NCBI GenBank assembly: GCA_910589415.1
Contig: OU342639.1
Coordinates: 17,740,268 to 17,804,267, forward strand
Reading direction: 5' to 3'
Origin: Malachius bipustulatus
Taxonomy: Eukaryota; Arthropoda; Insecta; Coleoptera; Melyridae
Length of the DNA stretch: 64,000 bases
Position numbers and translations under genes: made by a program. Below the pieces are notes generated by a model that worked only from the letters and a program-made list of their open reading frames with translations, was not told the DNA's origin and did not search any database. This document shows, in pieces, positions 34,860 to 46,911 of this stretch; the first letter of the stretch is position 1; each line of letters starts with the position of its first letter.

Positions 34860-36205
34860 GTTTTGTCAAAAAAAAATTTATAAAAATGATAAAATAATAT
34901 TATCAATTTTTCTCTAGTTCTTTCTGCCCGTTCATGTATTCATTCATAATAATTCCAGAAGTTTTATTTTACACTTGTTTCGATTTACGTCTATGTTGTT
35001 TGATTAGATTTTAGATTATTCCTTCATAAAAGTTGGCTCAGTATAATATATATTTCCAAAGTTATAATGATGTCACAGGGGTAATAAGAAATGTTAGATT
35101 ATGAATTATTATTGTCCACGGGTAAAACCGCTAGGGACAATGATGTATATTGTATGGTTAATCCATAAAATTATTGAGATATCTTACTTCAACTTTATAT
35201 ACTTTATTGTAACAAAAAACTGAATAAAAACACGATTAGTTGCAGCGAAAATAAAATCAATTATACTCTCAAATTAATGATTTCTTTTATGATAATTAAG
35301 TTTGTTTGTAATCCAACTTAATTATTTTACCTCTTTTCTGTGCAGGATTAAAACAGATCTACGAAGCTCCAAGCACTAAAAAGTAAAAGTGCGTAAGGGA
35401 TTATTTGCGGGGAAAGCCGAAGGTTGCTCTGCACCCAGTTGCCACTTTAACCCTGTTTTATTAGATAATTAGAGACGTCTGTAACCCGGGGAAAACGCCC
35501 TCTCTCTTAACGTGTCCACCCTAAACCACGGCCAGTTGCAATTTGTGTCTGTACGTTGGTCAGTCAGCTACCCGCCGTTGTACATACCAATTGCATCCTG
35601 TGCTCTCGGAAATGAAAATTACTTTAATTGCAATGAAAAAAAAAACAAATTCACAGGTTATAAATACATCAGATCAAGTAGCGAAACAGGACGATTTTTT
35701 TTGGGTCATGTTATATATAGATCGTATAGTGTGCACTCAGAACATCTAAATCACTACAAAAGTTACAACGTATAGACTCAGAAGCTTCACTTAATGACAA
35801 AGAAGTTATAGATAACAATAGGCACTCTGCGTGATTCAATGTTGGAGTTATAGGAGGCAAATTTTTTCCGGCCTTAAGTAATTCTCAAAATTATTCAGAA
35901 TAAAGCCTTGACAAGTTTCAAAAGAGAAATATTACTGGCAAGTCTTCAACAAGATGTCTTAAAACGTTTCAAAAATATTATCTCTCAAGAAATTTTCATA
36001 CCAAACACACAAAAAATAATAATTCCAAATTTCCGAAGAAAATGGAAAAACAAATTTTTCTCTTTTTTTTCGTATTTCGTAGGGACACCTGTAGAAGTAA
36101 AGTCCTCTATAAGTTTCACAAGAATGCAACATTTTGTTCACTAATATTGAAAGGTGAAGTTTTGAAAATCTAACAATCGCGATTTTGAACAAATAACCAT
36201 ATACA
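34860..36205. other. No gene; repeat-like segment at 35880-36195
   Basis: The segment around 36075-36190 (GGGACACCTGTAGAAGTAA, then TTGTTCACTAATATTGAAAGG) resembles 63610-63750, so it belongs to an undefined dispersed repeat. Nothing else recognised. Confidence 0.4.
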
Positions 36206-38529
36206 TACAGTGTGTGTCACAGGCATGGTACACCCCCTTTTTTTATATATTTTTTGAGATAATATTTTGAAATTTGGTACGTCGCATATTCTCGATAGTT
36301 TAGCAGAAAATTGAATTTTTTCCCACATCCGGTTTTTCCGAAAATGTTACCAACTTTTTATTTTTAAATGGGACACCCTATATATTATTATATTTTTGGA
36401 TTCTATACATTTGTACGAATCCAACAATACTAAATAACCATTTCAAATGTCAAATTTGTTTTAATTTAATTATTTATTTCTCAATTATAGTGTGCCATGA
36501 CTTTAGTTGTGTTCGTCACAGATGCAAAATGGGTACACCAAAATGTTTCTTATTAAGAGTACTAGTAGATGGTACCTCGGTACCAATATGGTACCATTTG
36601 AAAAAAATGAATCCAGCTCAAAAAGTCATTCCGGTGCGCATAATTTATCCATAAATCAGCTAATTTAGTACTTTGAACAAAAATTTTATTTTTCTAGCAT
36701 TAGATGATCCAATTGGAGTAAAACCTTAGACTAGGACCATATTAGAATAAATATGGACCGCCCCTTCCCTATCTTAGCTTGAAGTCAGTTTTGGTTTGTT
36801 GATATTCTCTCTCGCACTCATATGCTGCTTCTGGCGGGGTAAGGGGAACGACGTAAAACGTAAACAAACAGAACGCAACGGCAGTGGCGCGCTCGAGTTC
36901 AGTTATAGGAAATGTAATAATTACATAAATTATAATAATGATCATAATATTCATATTATTATTATTTTATTTGCAGTTTTTGTTACAAAAAACATAAATT
37001 ATGGGAATACTAATAGATATTAAATTAAGAAAATATATACTTATACCTACCTATACAAAATAAAAGGTACAAAAAGGTAATAACAATTTAGCAAATAAAA
37101 AATCGATAGGAAAGTCGGAAAGCAATATACATCAGTAGGTACCTAAAATATTTTTTCAATTTCTTACATATTTAGTTGATTTTATTCTAAAAATAAATTA
37201 AACGAACCTAATTGAAAATTATGTCAGATACCTAATCACTAATTTTAAAATGCCCTGTATTACTAAAGTTTTGTTCTGATATTGCTGGGAGTGAATTCGT
37301 CTCAATTTTAGAAGAATTAATTGCCGATAAAAAATGAAAGATCATGGAAAAAGTTCACCACATTTTAAAAATTTTCAACTTAAAATTAGTAATAATCTGA
37401 AATTATTTAACGTTCGTGCAACCGGGTCAAAGTCTTCTATTTCATATTCTTTGATGATATTGTTTGAATATTATTCCCCCTCTCCATATTCTGATTATCT
37501 TAAATTAGAGGTTGACAATAATAATAGGTAATATACTTTCAAAAAGTCAGTATTTTTTATTTATTTAAATGGAATAATTTTTCCAAGTTGCATTTTTCAA
37601 AGTATTCAGTAGGTATTCAGTATGCTTTCGAAAATGAAAAAAAAACTGTCAAACAATAATTCTTTTCACAAATTAAAAGATAAAACACTTACACTACGCT
37701 ACACCCATGACCATGTATGCTTTGTTTTGATTGACGGCTTTGCGTTGCTTACGTAGGAAACTGATAGACTTACCTTCTTTCGAAGTTTTCTCAAAAACAG
37801 AACACGTTTTCGCCACTTTTTTTTTAACTTAATTGAAAAATTAATTATTAAAGCTTAAAACGAGTGAAAGCTAGAGCTGAAAATATAAATAACAAGGAAC
37901 TTACAACTGTTTGAAAAACACGAACTCTTGTTATGGTATTATGTAAACAAACGGTCTGACAGGATGTAAACATTCATGTTGCCAGATGTAGCAAAGTAAA
38001 ACGGGTATAAGGGATCCATCGATGTTTATTGCCCACCAATAACACTGGAGAGGTTGCGCTCTTTCATTGTAAGTGCCAGTTTCATTATTGATCTGGCATT
38101 CATTGTTTTGAACAGTCTTGTTTGGAGAGAGAGGGATGTCGGAACACTTTTTCAGTGTTTATGTCTTGGTCCATATTTATTAATATAGTCTAAGAGTAAA
38201 ACGAAATAGTCATGGCACACTATAATTGAGAAATACAAAATTAAATAAAAACAAATTTGAGATTTAAAATGGTACTTATGTGGTATTTTTGGATTTGTAC
38301 AAATGTATAGAATCCAAAAATATAATAAAAAATACACTAATATATAGGGTGTCCCATTAAAAATAAAACGTTGGTAATATTTCCGGAAAAACCGGATGAG
38401 GGAAAAAATTTAATTTTCTGCTGAAAAGTGCGCTCTATCGAGAGTATGCGACGTATCAAATTTAAAAAAATTATCTCAAAAAAAAAGAAAAAAAAAGGGG
38501 GTGTACCATGCCTGTGACACACATGCACT
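36206..38529. mobile_element. Long-armed inverted-repeat element
   Basis: The left end TACAGTGTGTGTCACAGGCA (36206) and the right end near 38529 (CCTGTGACACACATGCACTA) begin inverted arms of about 300 bp (to about 36505, and from about 38207). The arms share GTACACCCCC, ACGTCGCATA, AAATGGGACACCCTATATA and TAGTGTGCCATGACT. The right tip differs slightly from the left. The 1.7-kb middle has no recognised coding sequence, though a GC-richer block lies at 36825-36900. Non-autonomous, family unknown. Confidence 0.78.
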
Positions 38530-41500
38530 ATAGTGTTAATATAGGGTAAGATACAGGGTGTCAAAGTCCAAATTTAGAAGAAGTTTCTTAGTAATATCTT
38601 CCTTCCTTTTCAAGACATTGATTGCAACTTATTTGACTATGAATCATTGATCAACTCGCTGTTTTGGGCTATGCCTTGAACTTGGCATTATAAAAAAATT
38701 ACTTGAAAATTATAAGCTTGAGCGAGTTTACGAGGTAATAAAATGTTTGTTTGAACAAAACTATTGCCAAAATTACAGTTAATTTATTTATAAATCAGTA
38801 GTTGTAGATACATAAATAGTTGTAAATAAACATATTTACAATATTTATTTAGAAAAAACAATCGAATAAATTCGAAATATATTTAGAATATACAATATCT
38901 CGTAAATCAAGTCTTGTATCAAAATTTTACAGATGTGAAAAAAACAATAGAAACGAATACTTGATCCAGAAACCATACCTTTGAACCAGAGGCGTACGAA
39001 GGAAAAAGTTGTGGGGTCAACGTGGTCTCCAATTCCCGTTTTATCCGCTCGCGCTTCGATTATCTATGAACAAAATCTAGCGAAAAAAAATTAAAAGCAA
39101 TAAAAAACTTCTTATAAAATTTAACTTTGACTATTTGAAAAATGACATGAGGAAGGCCCATTATTTTTGTCCAAATAATCTTTGACCAACAGCTTGACCT
39201 ACTAATTTCTGTCATCCTGTATAGCCTCGAACACAAAGCTGGATTTATGATTCTTTTTATTCTGCCCAAGGAAATATTCCTTTCAAATTACTATTAGGTA
39301 TTATAGAGCTCAGTTAATCCTACAAATCTGGATCAGGATAATAAAACCCTCCAGGAATTCTTCGTTGTAAATTAGAAAATTTATTAACTGACATGATTCG
39401 CGCTTTTATGGTTAGTCTTTTTATAAATCCATTTTAGTTGCAGCAAAAATTGGAAATTGAGTATAATCAGTCCTATTTTAATTAATATACATACTCGAAC
39501 TTCAAAACTACCAAATATTTTTATATGAAATATTGTAAAAACCGGAATATCGTTCAGAATTAATAGCTCTATATACACATTCACCATTTTAAACGTACAC
39601 AGATGTTCCAGGATAAGCGAAATTATAAGTAAGTATAAATGTCAAAAAATTTTCGAGTTAAAATTTGATCATTTGAGGTCCAGCAGACTTGCGTGATTCG
39701 ATAACAAATTCTACCATACTTTCCTTATTGAATAAATCAAGCGTGCCTTGACAGAATATCATAAATTAAAAAAAATAATTTTTTTTTCGATATTCTATGG
39801 CAGAAGAGGTACTTCGCCGACACAGAAAACAAAAAGAATGCTCCTGTCAAGGCATGCTTTATATTTGAAACATGAAAATATGGTAAAATTCATTATCTAA
39901 TCAAGCTGGCCTGGAACTAATGGTCAAATTTCAAGTCGAATTTTTTTTGTCATTAAATATCTACCTATAAATTCGCTTATCCCAGGACCGAGCCCAGGAC
40001 ACACTGGTATGCTTACTGGTTTTTATGTACGGGATGATTTGAGTAAGGCGTCTATTAGAAGCTTATCAAATTCCAGTTGGACTAAAAATATGAAATTTGG
40101 ACGCAACATAATCGAGTTTTCTCATTTTAACCAAAATGATTTTAATCTTCCAGTTAAGAAGTGCCAAAAGTCGATACAAACTTGATTCTTTTAAATGGTA
40201 GGTAATCTACACAGTTTGTATTACAAGATCCAATTGTCCTTCCCATTCTAAGTCTAGAAACCAAAAATTTGTAACCCATGCATCTTTCACCATTTTCGAC
40301 ATATTAGCTTTTTGGAATAAACAGTAATTCACAGAAAAGTTTGTATTTCGCAGATTTTTTCAAATTATGAAACTGAATTTGGTGAATGGTTAGCCATCAA
40401 AAGTCCAAACCATCAAAATGGATGCGATCTACAAAAATAATGTACAAGTAATTTTTTTCAAATGGCAGCTAATGAGTTCTTTCACTATAAAATATTATTC
40501 AGTTATTAGTTTTGGCAATAAAATGATGCTATATAGATGAACATGACAGGTTTATGGATAGTTATTACAATCGTCTGTTCTTTCCTCGGCGTTCGTCCTC
40601 AACTAAACTCTTCTATTTGTGAATTTTTCAAATTCAATAAAAACAAAAAATTAAAAACTATTTAAGTAATATAAAACGAATGCAGAGGAAACACGAGACG
40701 ATTGTAACATTTTTTGACAAATATGCCATGATCATTAGCATCATTTTAATGCCAAAACTTATATTAGCGGAATTAAAGTTTCCTTAACTGTCCAGGAAAA
40801 ATTTTTTAATCTAATGCCAACCTATACCTACTTTATGTGTGAGATTGTTTGTCAATAAATAATTCTAATATTAAAAATAGGTACCTACAGCAAGTCTGAA
40901 GGTCAATATTTTCTGACGGAAAACTTAATTATTATGCTTCGTTGTTTTGTTTGAAAATTTATTTGATGTTAATAGAGATATATTCTGATAACTGCGGTCG
41001 CTATCAGAAAACATTATTGTCTTAATCTATTCATATTATGAACATAGCTAATCTGACTATTATAATTTTCTATTAATTATGTCAATCGCGCCTGAATGTG
41101 TTGCAATATCGTCCTTATATATACCTACATGTTTTATGTTTATGATAATTCGTAAAGTTGCGTAATGCCTGCTTCACTCCTCAGAATGCAATTATGATTA
41201 TCATTGTCGGGTTATTATCATGTTTTTAGAAATGCCCAGCTAAAATGCATTATTATCACAATTATTACTGTAACAGTTAATAAATTGTAAACAATTTATG
41301 AATACTATTAATTATATATAGCAGATATTATACCTGCTAACTTTATTAGGTTGATCCAACTTATATTTTAACAAATTTGTTGCTCTAATTGTATCTACGC
41401 TAAATAATCGAATACTATAACTAGAGTAACTATAATAATAAATTAGTACTTTGTATTCATTTCAAGTAAGACATTTTCATTTCATATATAAATTATCCTC

Positions 41501-42030
41501 CTCCGACACATAGCAAAAAGGGATATGCATCGTCAGGTATGCAACGTCAACGTTATTAAAACGGGTATGTTCAAAAACAAAAAGTTCGATCTCGAACTTT
41601 ATGTCTTTCCTTCCTTACATTTGAGTTTTAGTTGAACTGTCATCTTTAGGGTGACGCTCATAAAATAGTTATACTATATTGACAAACTATCAAACTACCT
41701 ATACGTACACGGTTCACTTTATATGGCCTTTTTATTACTTGGAAACTTTACTGACAACTGTTTGCTTAAGCAGTTACCTGTATACTACCTATTAGAATTA
41801 AATCGGTCGAATGATATTATAGTATGTAAGTACTTAATAACAAATCGTTATTTAATGGAAGAGATTTTACGGCTTTACAAGATCGTTCATCATTTTGACA
41901 TGTATTCTCCATAGGAAAAGCGACTTTAAATAATTATTGTTTTCCAAGGATTTATACTAATTCATTTTTAAAGGTTGGAATTGGTTTTTTAATCAACGAT
42001 TCACTGGAAAGTTATAAAAAAAACAACAGG
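38530..42030. other. No gene; MITE ends at 38553 and 39223
   Basis: A left terminus TACAGGGTGTCAAAGTCC starts at 38553. At 39130-39223 lies an end which, on the minus strand, matches the 20500 family (TAGTAGGTCAAGCTGTTGG, then AAAAATAATGGG). They may be the ends of one diverged element, but the arms do not match. The stretch 39224-42030 is AT-rich with no recognised feature. Confidence 0.4.
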
Positions 42031-42890
42031 TAGGTGAAATGGATCGCACCTAGGTAGGATGATAAGGAAAGTATTCCCATCGCCCTCGTTAAATCAGCCC
42101 GAATCGAAAAAGCAAACAGTGCAAGCATTAGGTACGTAAATACCTAAAGGTGAAATTGTTAGGAAATTAAATACAACTACGCGCCGTTACATCAATAGAG
42201 ATGATTCCTGCCAGCACATTAAATATTCATAAAATAGAAGCGCTCTAGCTAGTGGAGTTCCAGCGCTTTAAAAAGACATCCGAAGACCAGCAGAGCTAGG
42301 ATGGCAAGCCAGATGTTAGGGCAGGCATTGTGTCGAGACACTATCGGTCGGGCGTGACGAAGAATAATAGGTGACCTACATACAAGAACGGGTGGAAAGA
42401 TACAGACCGGGTGAAATCATGAATCAAACAATAACTCCATGCAAAGACAAAAGTAACTCGTTAGGTATCCTGCCCACGATAATGAAAATTACACGAATTG
42501 ATAGAGCGAATTAATAAATGGCAACAGCCAAAAAAAATTATCTCGATCCCTAGACGGCTAGCAGGTGGAAAACGCGAAATGAAAGTTAAGCCGGTGCAAT
42601 TATAATAGCTAGACACAATGCAAAGGTGCAGAACGCGTCGGCCGATTTGAAGGAAAATTCAGGTTCAGGACAATTCAGTAAGGTAGCCGCGAGGTAAAAT
42701 CGCTAGGTCTCGTAATTAGGAAAATATGATTAAGAATTAAAGCACGGTATAGGGCAGTGCCAATAAGGTGCATTGTTGCGTAGTGTTTAGAAAGCGGACC
42801 ACCGCTTCTATAAAAGCAGACGTCTTAGAGCAAACCCAGGCAGATGAAGATCAGCTTCCAAGCAGGTCGCATCTGACTCCTTAACCCTTT

Positions 42891-43250
42891 AGTCGTTGTC
42901 CAGAGATGACATTATGTGAACTCCAGATAACGACTCCTTCTTAACCAGCAGTTCGGCCAGAGACGACTTATGTGAACTCCAGCCGAATTGTCCTTCTTCA
43001 ACCTGAGAATTTCCATTGAAAATTTAGTTAGGGTCAAATCGCACCCGAACCAACTTCTAATCATAATTCTTAACCAACAACTCGGCCAGAGATGACTTTA
43101 TGTGAACTCCAGCCGAATTGTTCTTCTTCAACCTGAGAGTTTCCATTTCCAAATTAGTTAGGATAAAATAGCACCCAAATAAACTTCTAATCACAATTCT
43201 TACCCAGTGATTCGGCCAGAGAAGACTTTATGTGAACTCCAGCCGAATTG
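42891..43250. repeat. Tandem ~130-bp repeats, each with a hairpin
   Basis: Units begin at about 42952, 43082 and 43212 (period 129-130), with a related partial unit at 42891-42940. Each has a stem closed around the conserved loop CAGAGATGACTTTATGTGAA plus CTCCA. Units 1-3 use a TTCGGC/GCCGAA-type stem (for example 42949-42957 with 42982-42990). The partial unit uses a different stem, AGTCGTTGTC with GATAACGACT (42891-42900 and 42926-42935). The repeats lie in the extra segment of the long LTR-like unit. Confidence 0.82.
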
Positions 43251-45011
43251 TCCTTCCTAAACCCAGGAAAAACCCCTTGAGAAAATAATTAGGGCAGATA
43301 TCATTGCAACCACATTTTCAACAACGTAAAATAATCAACCCGATTCGCAATGTTCACGAGCGCAGATCCCATTTAAAATCAGGCAAAACAGTCAGCTAGG
43401 TATTAGGCGGCACCACCAGCAAGCAGTAGGTACCTACTCGATCACGTCAGCGAATATTAGGAAAGAGAAATACTTCAACAAATAATTACAAATTCACGTA
43501 TAAGAAATCGAGATAGAGCTAGGAGAGAAAATAGACCCAGGTCAGGAATTAATAATCTGTAAACAAAACGGCCCATGATTCAATCATCCTATTCTTCAAA
43601 GAGTCCGAGTTTTTAGATGACGCAGATGTGTAGGCAATAAATGTCCCTTTAAATTATATGACTTAGAGAGTGAAAGTGAGAAATACTTCCCATTGTATGG
43701 CGCTATATGACAGGAACTCGCAACAGTAGGTTGAACCCTCAGATATAGCAGAGCAAGCTTAGGTAGCGTTGTCAAATGTAGCACCAGCCACTCATTTACA
43801 TTATCAGGAAATACTAATTCCATTACAACAACCGATTAGGATTCATAATAGGTACTCGATTATCCCACGTTGGGGGAGGCATTCACCTCGATGTCCAGGT
43901 GAAGACCTCCGGTGAACCAGTATAAGAGTATGACTCTTTAAAGTGGAAATCGTAGCAAGCAACGAGGCAATAAAGCACCCTCAGTGGTAGATTAGAGTAG
44001 GCCAAATGGAAGCAGAGCTGTCAGAGCTGTAACACCCGCTCTCAAATAACAGGAAATACAATAACCGAAATAAATCTCGGATTATCAAAAGCAATTCAGA
44101 AAATAGGAATTCAACGCAACCAAAAACAAATTAGTCCTGAGTATGTGAAAAGCCAATCAAAATCAATCAAAACCAAAACTCCTTTAGCACATCACACGAA
44201 TGTCAACTCCATTCAAAATTTAAAAACAAACTCCGCAGAAAATTGCTATAAAATGTTATTGCCAGTCTGAACTGAGTTATCTGCTTTCTAAACAGGTGTT
44301 AGGGGTAAAAACCTTGGACCATGGTGGATCGATGGTTGGTCTCGATATCCGTAAACAAGCCGGCTCCAGAATAGGTATTCATAAAAATCCCAGCATTCAA
44401 GTATTACCCAGGCAAGCCCACGGGAACCCTAAGGAATAATTATAGAATAGCGGCCTAGTTTGGTCAGTTGGTCATCACATTTAAAATAGCAAAACAAAAC
44501 TGCGAATTGCAGAGAACGTCGTATTCGAAATGATAAGGTATATTGACTCATCGCCTTACGAGGCCAGGTAGAACAAAAAGGTAGCCGCAGGGCAAATAGG
44601 TATTGACGGTCCAAAAGAGACCAAATAAAGGTAGCCCAGTGAGGCAAAACGACAACACAACAAGTAAACGAAATGAGTTAAAACAACTATCATGAGTATG
44701 ACGTCAATTCAGGAAAACCCCGCTTTCACAATTGAGAAAAGCAATTGGAAAGAAATTCGTATAATGTTTAAAGAGGAGGTAGAAATCAAACAAACATGGC
44801 AACACTGCTCTCGACATTCAGGCCAAGCTAGAAACCCGACTAACAAACAAGTGGTCGTAAAAGTAGGGTGGAGTGTGCCTGTGTATCAGGTTAAAGCCCA
44901 CAACAATAAACGCTCATAAAAATTCCCAAACGAAAGAAAGAGCGAGTCAACGAGTAAAGCTCATTAAAATACAAAATGAGAATTCAATAATCATCGAATA
45001 GGCAAACAAGG

Positions 45012-45134
45012 CAGACATTTCCGCAATATACCGGATAGTCTGTAACCGAAACAAAAGCAAAATGAAATAATAAGACATTCCCGCAATATACCGGGTCGTC
45101 TGTAAACGAAATAAAAGCAAAACGAAATAATAAG
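45012..45134. repeat. Two tandem 61-bp units
   Basis: The unit AGACATTYCCGCAATATACC, then GTCTGTAA and AATAATAAG, starts at 45012 and 45073. It lies inside the long LTR-like unit. Further imperfect repeats (TGCTCTCTATGC and TTTGTACTCTCTATGC) follow at 45225-45290. Confidence 0.75.
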
Positions 45135-45632
45135 AAAGCACAGGTGTGCAAAAGAGTGGTTTTTGAAATGGATAGAAGTGTGAAAGATATATGAAATATA
45201 TCTATTTTCGTTTTCCACTTTTTTATGCTCTCTATGCTAAAAGGGATTCATCATTCGCTTTCCATTGTTTTGTACTCTCTATGCAAAATCACAGCCCCTC
45301 TCGTTTCACCATTTTACGCCCTTGCAACCAAATTCTCTCGCTCATCATACGCTTTCAGACATATGACAGGAAGTCCGACGTTAACAACAAGTCTCAGTAC
45401 ATTTCCCTGCTTTTCCGAAAGCAATCCCAAACAACTGAGATACCATGAGTCATAGTAGGTTCTTTTGCGCATCCGTTTCGGCCGTACTAATCCTGGCATA
45501 CCTCAATCAAAGAGCAGGGGTGACTACGGTAAAAACTACGCTATTATTAGGGGAAACCCCGAGGTAAATAGACGATCACACCGTGGCTTTTCGCCACAGA
45601 GCGACGGACCAGGGTTCGTATCGTTACATAGG

Positions 45633-46018
45633 TAATTGTTGAATTCGCGCTCTGAGGACTGATGACTATTAGTATGAGAGCCCACGATACAAATTTTAGT
45701 CTCATAGTAATACTAAAGTCTCATCTTGGTAATAAATAATAAACCCAGAACGATTTTCAGGGAGGTAAAGAGCGCTATTTAGCAGCCAACTAGCTCAAAA
45801 AAGAAGTTTACTTATTGTTTTTGCAATGAACACAAATGAACAACGTCACAGGTCGAAGAGAATTCACAGGTCAATTTCTATGCGAATTTGATTATAAGTA
45901 AATAGTTCAAAATTTTATTCTTCTTCTTCTTAAAAAAATACATTTTTCAACAACCATTTTGAATTTTTTTAAATTTCTTGAATTTTATTTAAACAATTAA
46001 AGTTTTTTTTTTTTAATT
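45633..46018. other. No gene recognised
   Basis: AT-rich spacer with poly-A and poly-T runs near 45930-46015. Confidence 0.4.
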
Positions 46019-46213
46019 TGACAACCTTCACTGTCTCTCAAAAAGCTCCTTTATATCGATTTCACCATCGGTTTCATTCTCAATCGGCGGTCTTTTCATC
46101 CACAAAATCTGAGAACCTTAACTGTCTGTCAGAGCATCAAAAATCCCCTTCTTTATATCGATTTCTTCATCAGTTTCCCTCTCGATCGGCGGTCTGTTCA
46201 CCCACAAAATCTG
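46019..46213 (-). repeat. Tandem repeat preserving a minus-strand reading frame
   Basis: Two units, 46213-46112 (102 nt) and 46111-46019 (93 nt). On the minus strand both read in the same frame as QILWxxRPPIExETDxEIDIK (x marks the differing residues), and their 9-nt length difference is a multiple of three. Each unit ends in a stop codon (TAA, TGA) before the next. Most substitutions between units are conservative or leave the frame untouched, which suggests past protein-coding selection on an acidic peptide repeat. The protein is not recognised. Confidence 0.55.
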
Positions 46214-46791
46214 ACAACCCATTTTGTTGGTTACTTTACAAAATTACTTCATCAAAATAATATTTTTCTTCGTTTAATTATTATAAGTAGGTACGTATGG
46301 ATTACTTTCATGAAAAGTAAATAATTATAAAATTTTTACACGTGCATATTTAATATCTTCCGTTATGATGCTCCAAGTGAATATTAATCAACTTTCCCTA
46401 CATTAAATTGGGGGGATAATGATGAGCTTGAAATTGTTATGTGAAATGCGTTCATGTTTATATATTATGAAAAATTCTTTCATAGGTATAAAAAATTCAT
46501 TATAAATTTTTCCTGAGATAATTCTAAAAATAAGTTAGTTGTTCTGTATTCTCGGGCGCCCATCTTGAAAAGTCTGCGGATATAACCGATAATAATTATT
46601 CAGGGCATCTTGGTGGCAGTGTGATGAAATTTGAATGGGGTAACTGAGGTCCCCGGGCGCTATCATCGGCGGTCTAATGCCTTCGCTTTATGTGCCCAGG
46701 CTCCGAATTTATGAATTATTAAACCGCAGTACGGTATGTGAGACGTGATATATACAAAAACCCTTTTAATGAGTACCCATCGATACGCTTA
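46214..46791. other. No gene; GC-rich patch at 46610-46700
   Basis: Mostly AT-rich. A GC-rich patch (AGGTCCCCGGGCGCTATC near 46650) lies upstream of the candidate first exon and could be 5' UTR or promoter, but no defined motif was found. Confidence 0.35.
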
Positions 46792-46911
46792 ATGGAATCC
46801 ACTCGCGAAATGCCCTTCTCTCACACGGAAAACGTACATCCTGGCCTCTTCCTTATACCGGTCATCCTTCTCCTGCATCTGACCTGCTCGAATGGCTCCC
46901 GGCCGGAATAG
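46792..46911 (+). CDS. Candidate short ORF with signal-peptide-like segment
   Basis: A 39-codon frame opens at ATG 46792 and stops at TAG 46909. Residues 19-32 (LFLIPVILLLHLTC) form a hydrophobic stretch like a secretory signal core, followed by SNGSRPE. The composition is about half GC, against roughly a third for the window. An overlapping frame (46892-47104, starting MAPGRNSRVEISLQGG) is also coding-like, so the true gene may cross frames through a sequence change or an unrecognised splice. No donor GT lies before the stop. Possibly the 5' part of a secreted or membrane protein gene; not recognised. Confidence 0.25.
   Translation: MESTREMPFSHTENVHPGLFLIPVILLLHLTCSNGSRPE

Larger units (their letters stand above)
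42035..45628 (-). mobile_element. Long (3.6-kb) form of the LTR-like unit
   Basis: Begins TGAAATGGATCG, ends CGTTACA, and is flanked by the 4-bp direct repeat TAGG (42031-42034 and 45629-45632). On the minus strand, 45628 to about 45424 and about 42727 to 42035 together match the whole 888-bp unit at 29615-30502. The extra 2.7 kb (about 42728-45421) contains tandem repeats but no recognisable gag, pol or transposase. Either the LTR received an insertion, or this is the full unit and the 888-bp copy lost its middle. Two flanking LTRs are not seen. Confidence 0.72.

Noticed and set aside
43596..44919. Short ORFs inside the long LTR-like unit as gag or pol
   Set aside because: None shows zinc knuckles, protease, RT or integrase motifs.
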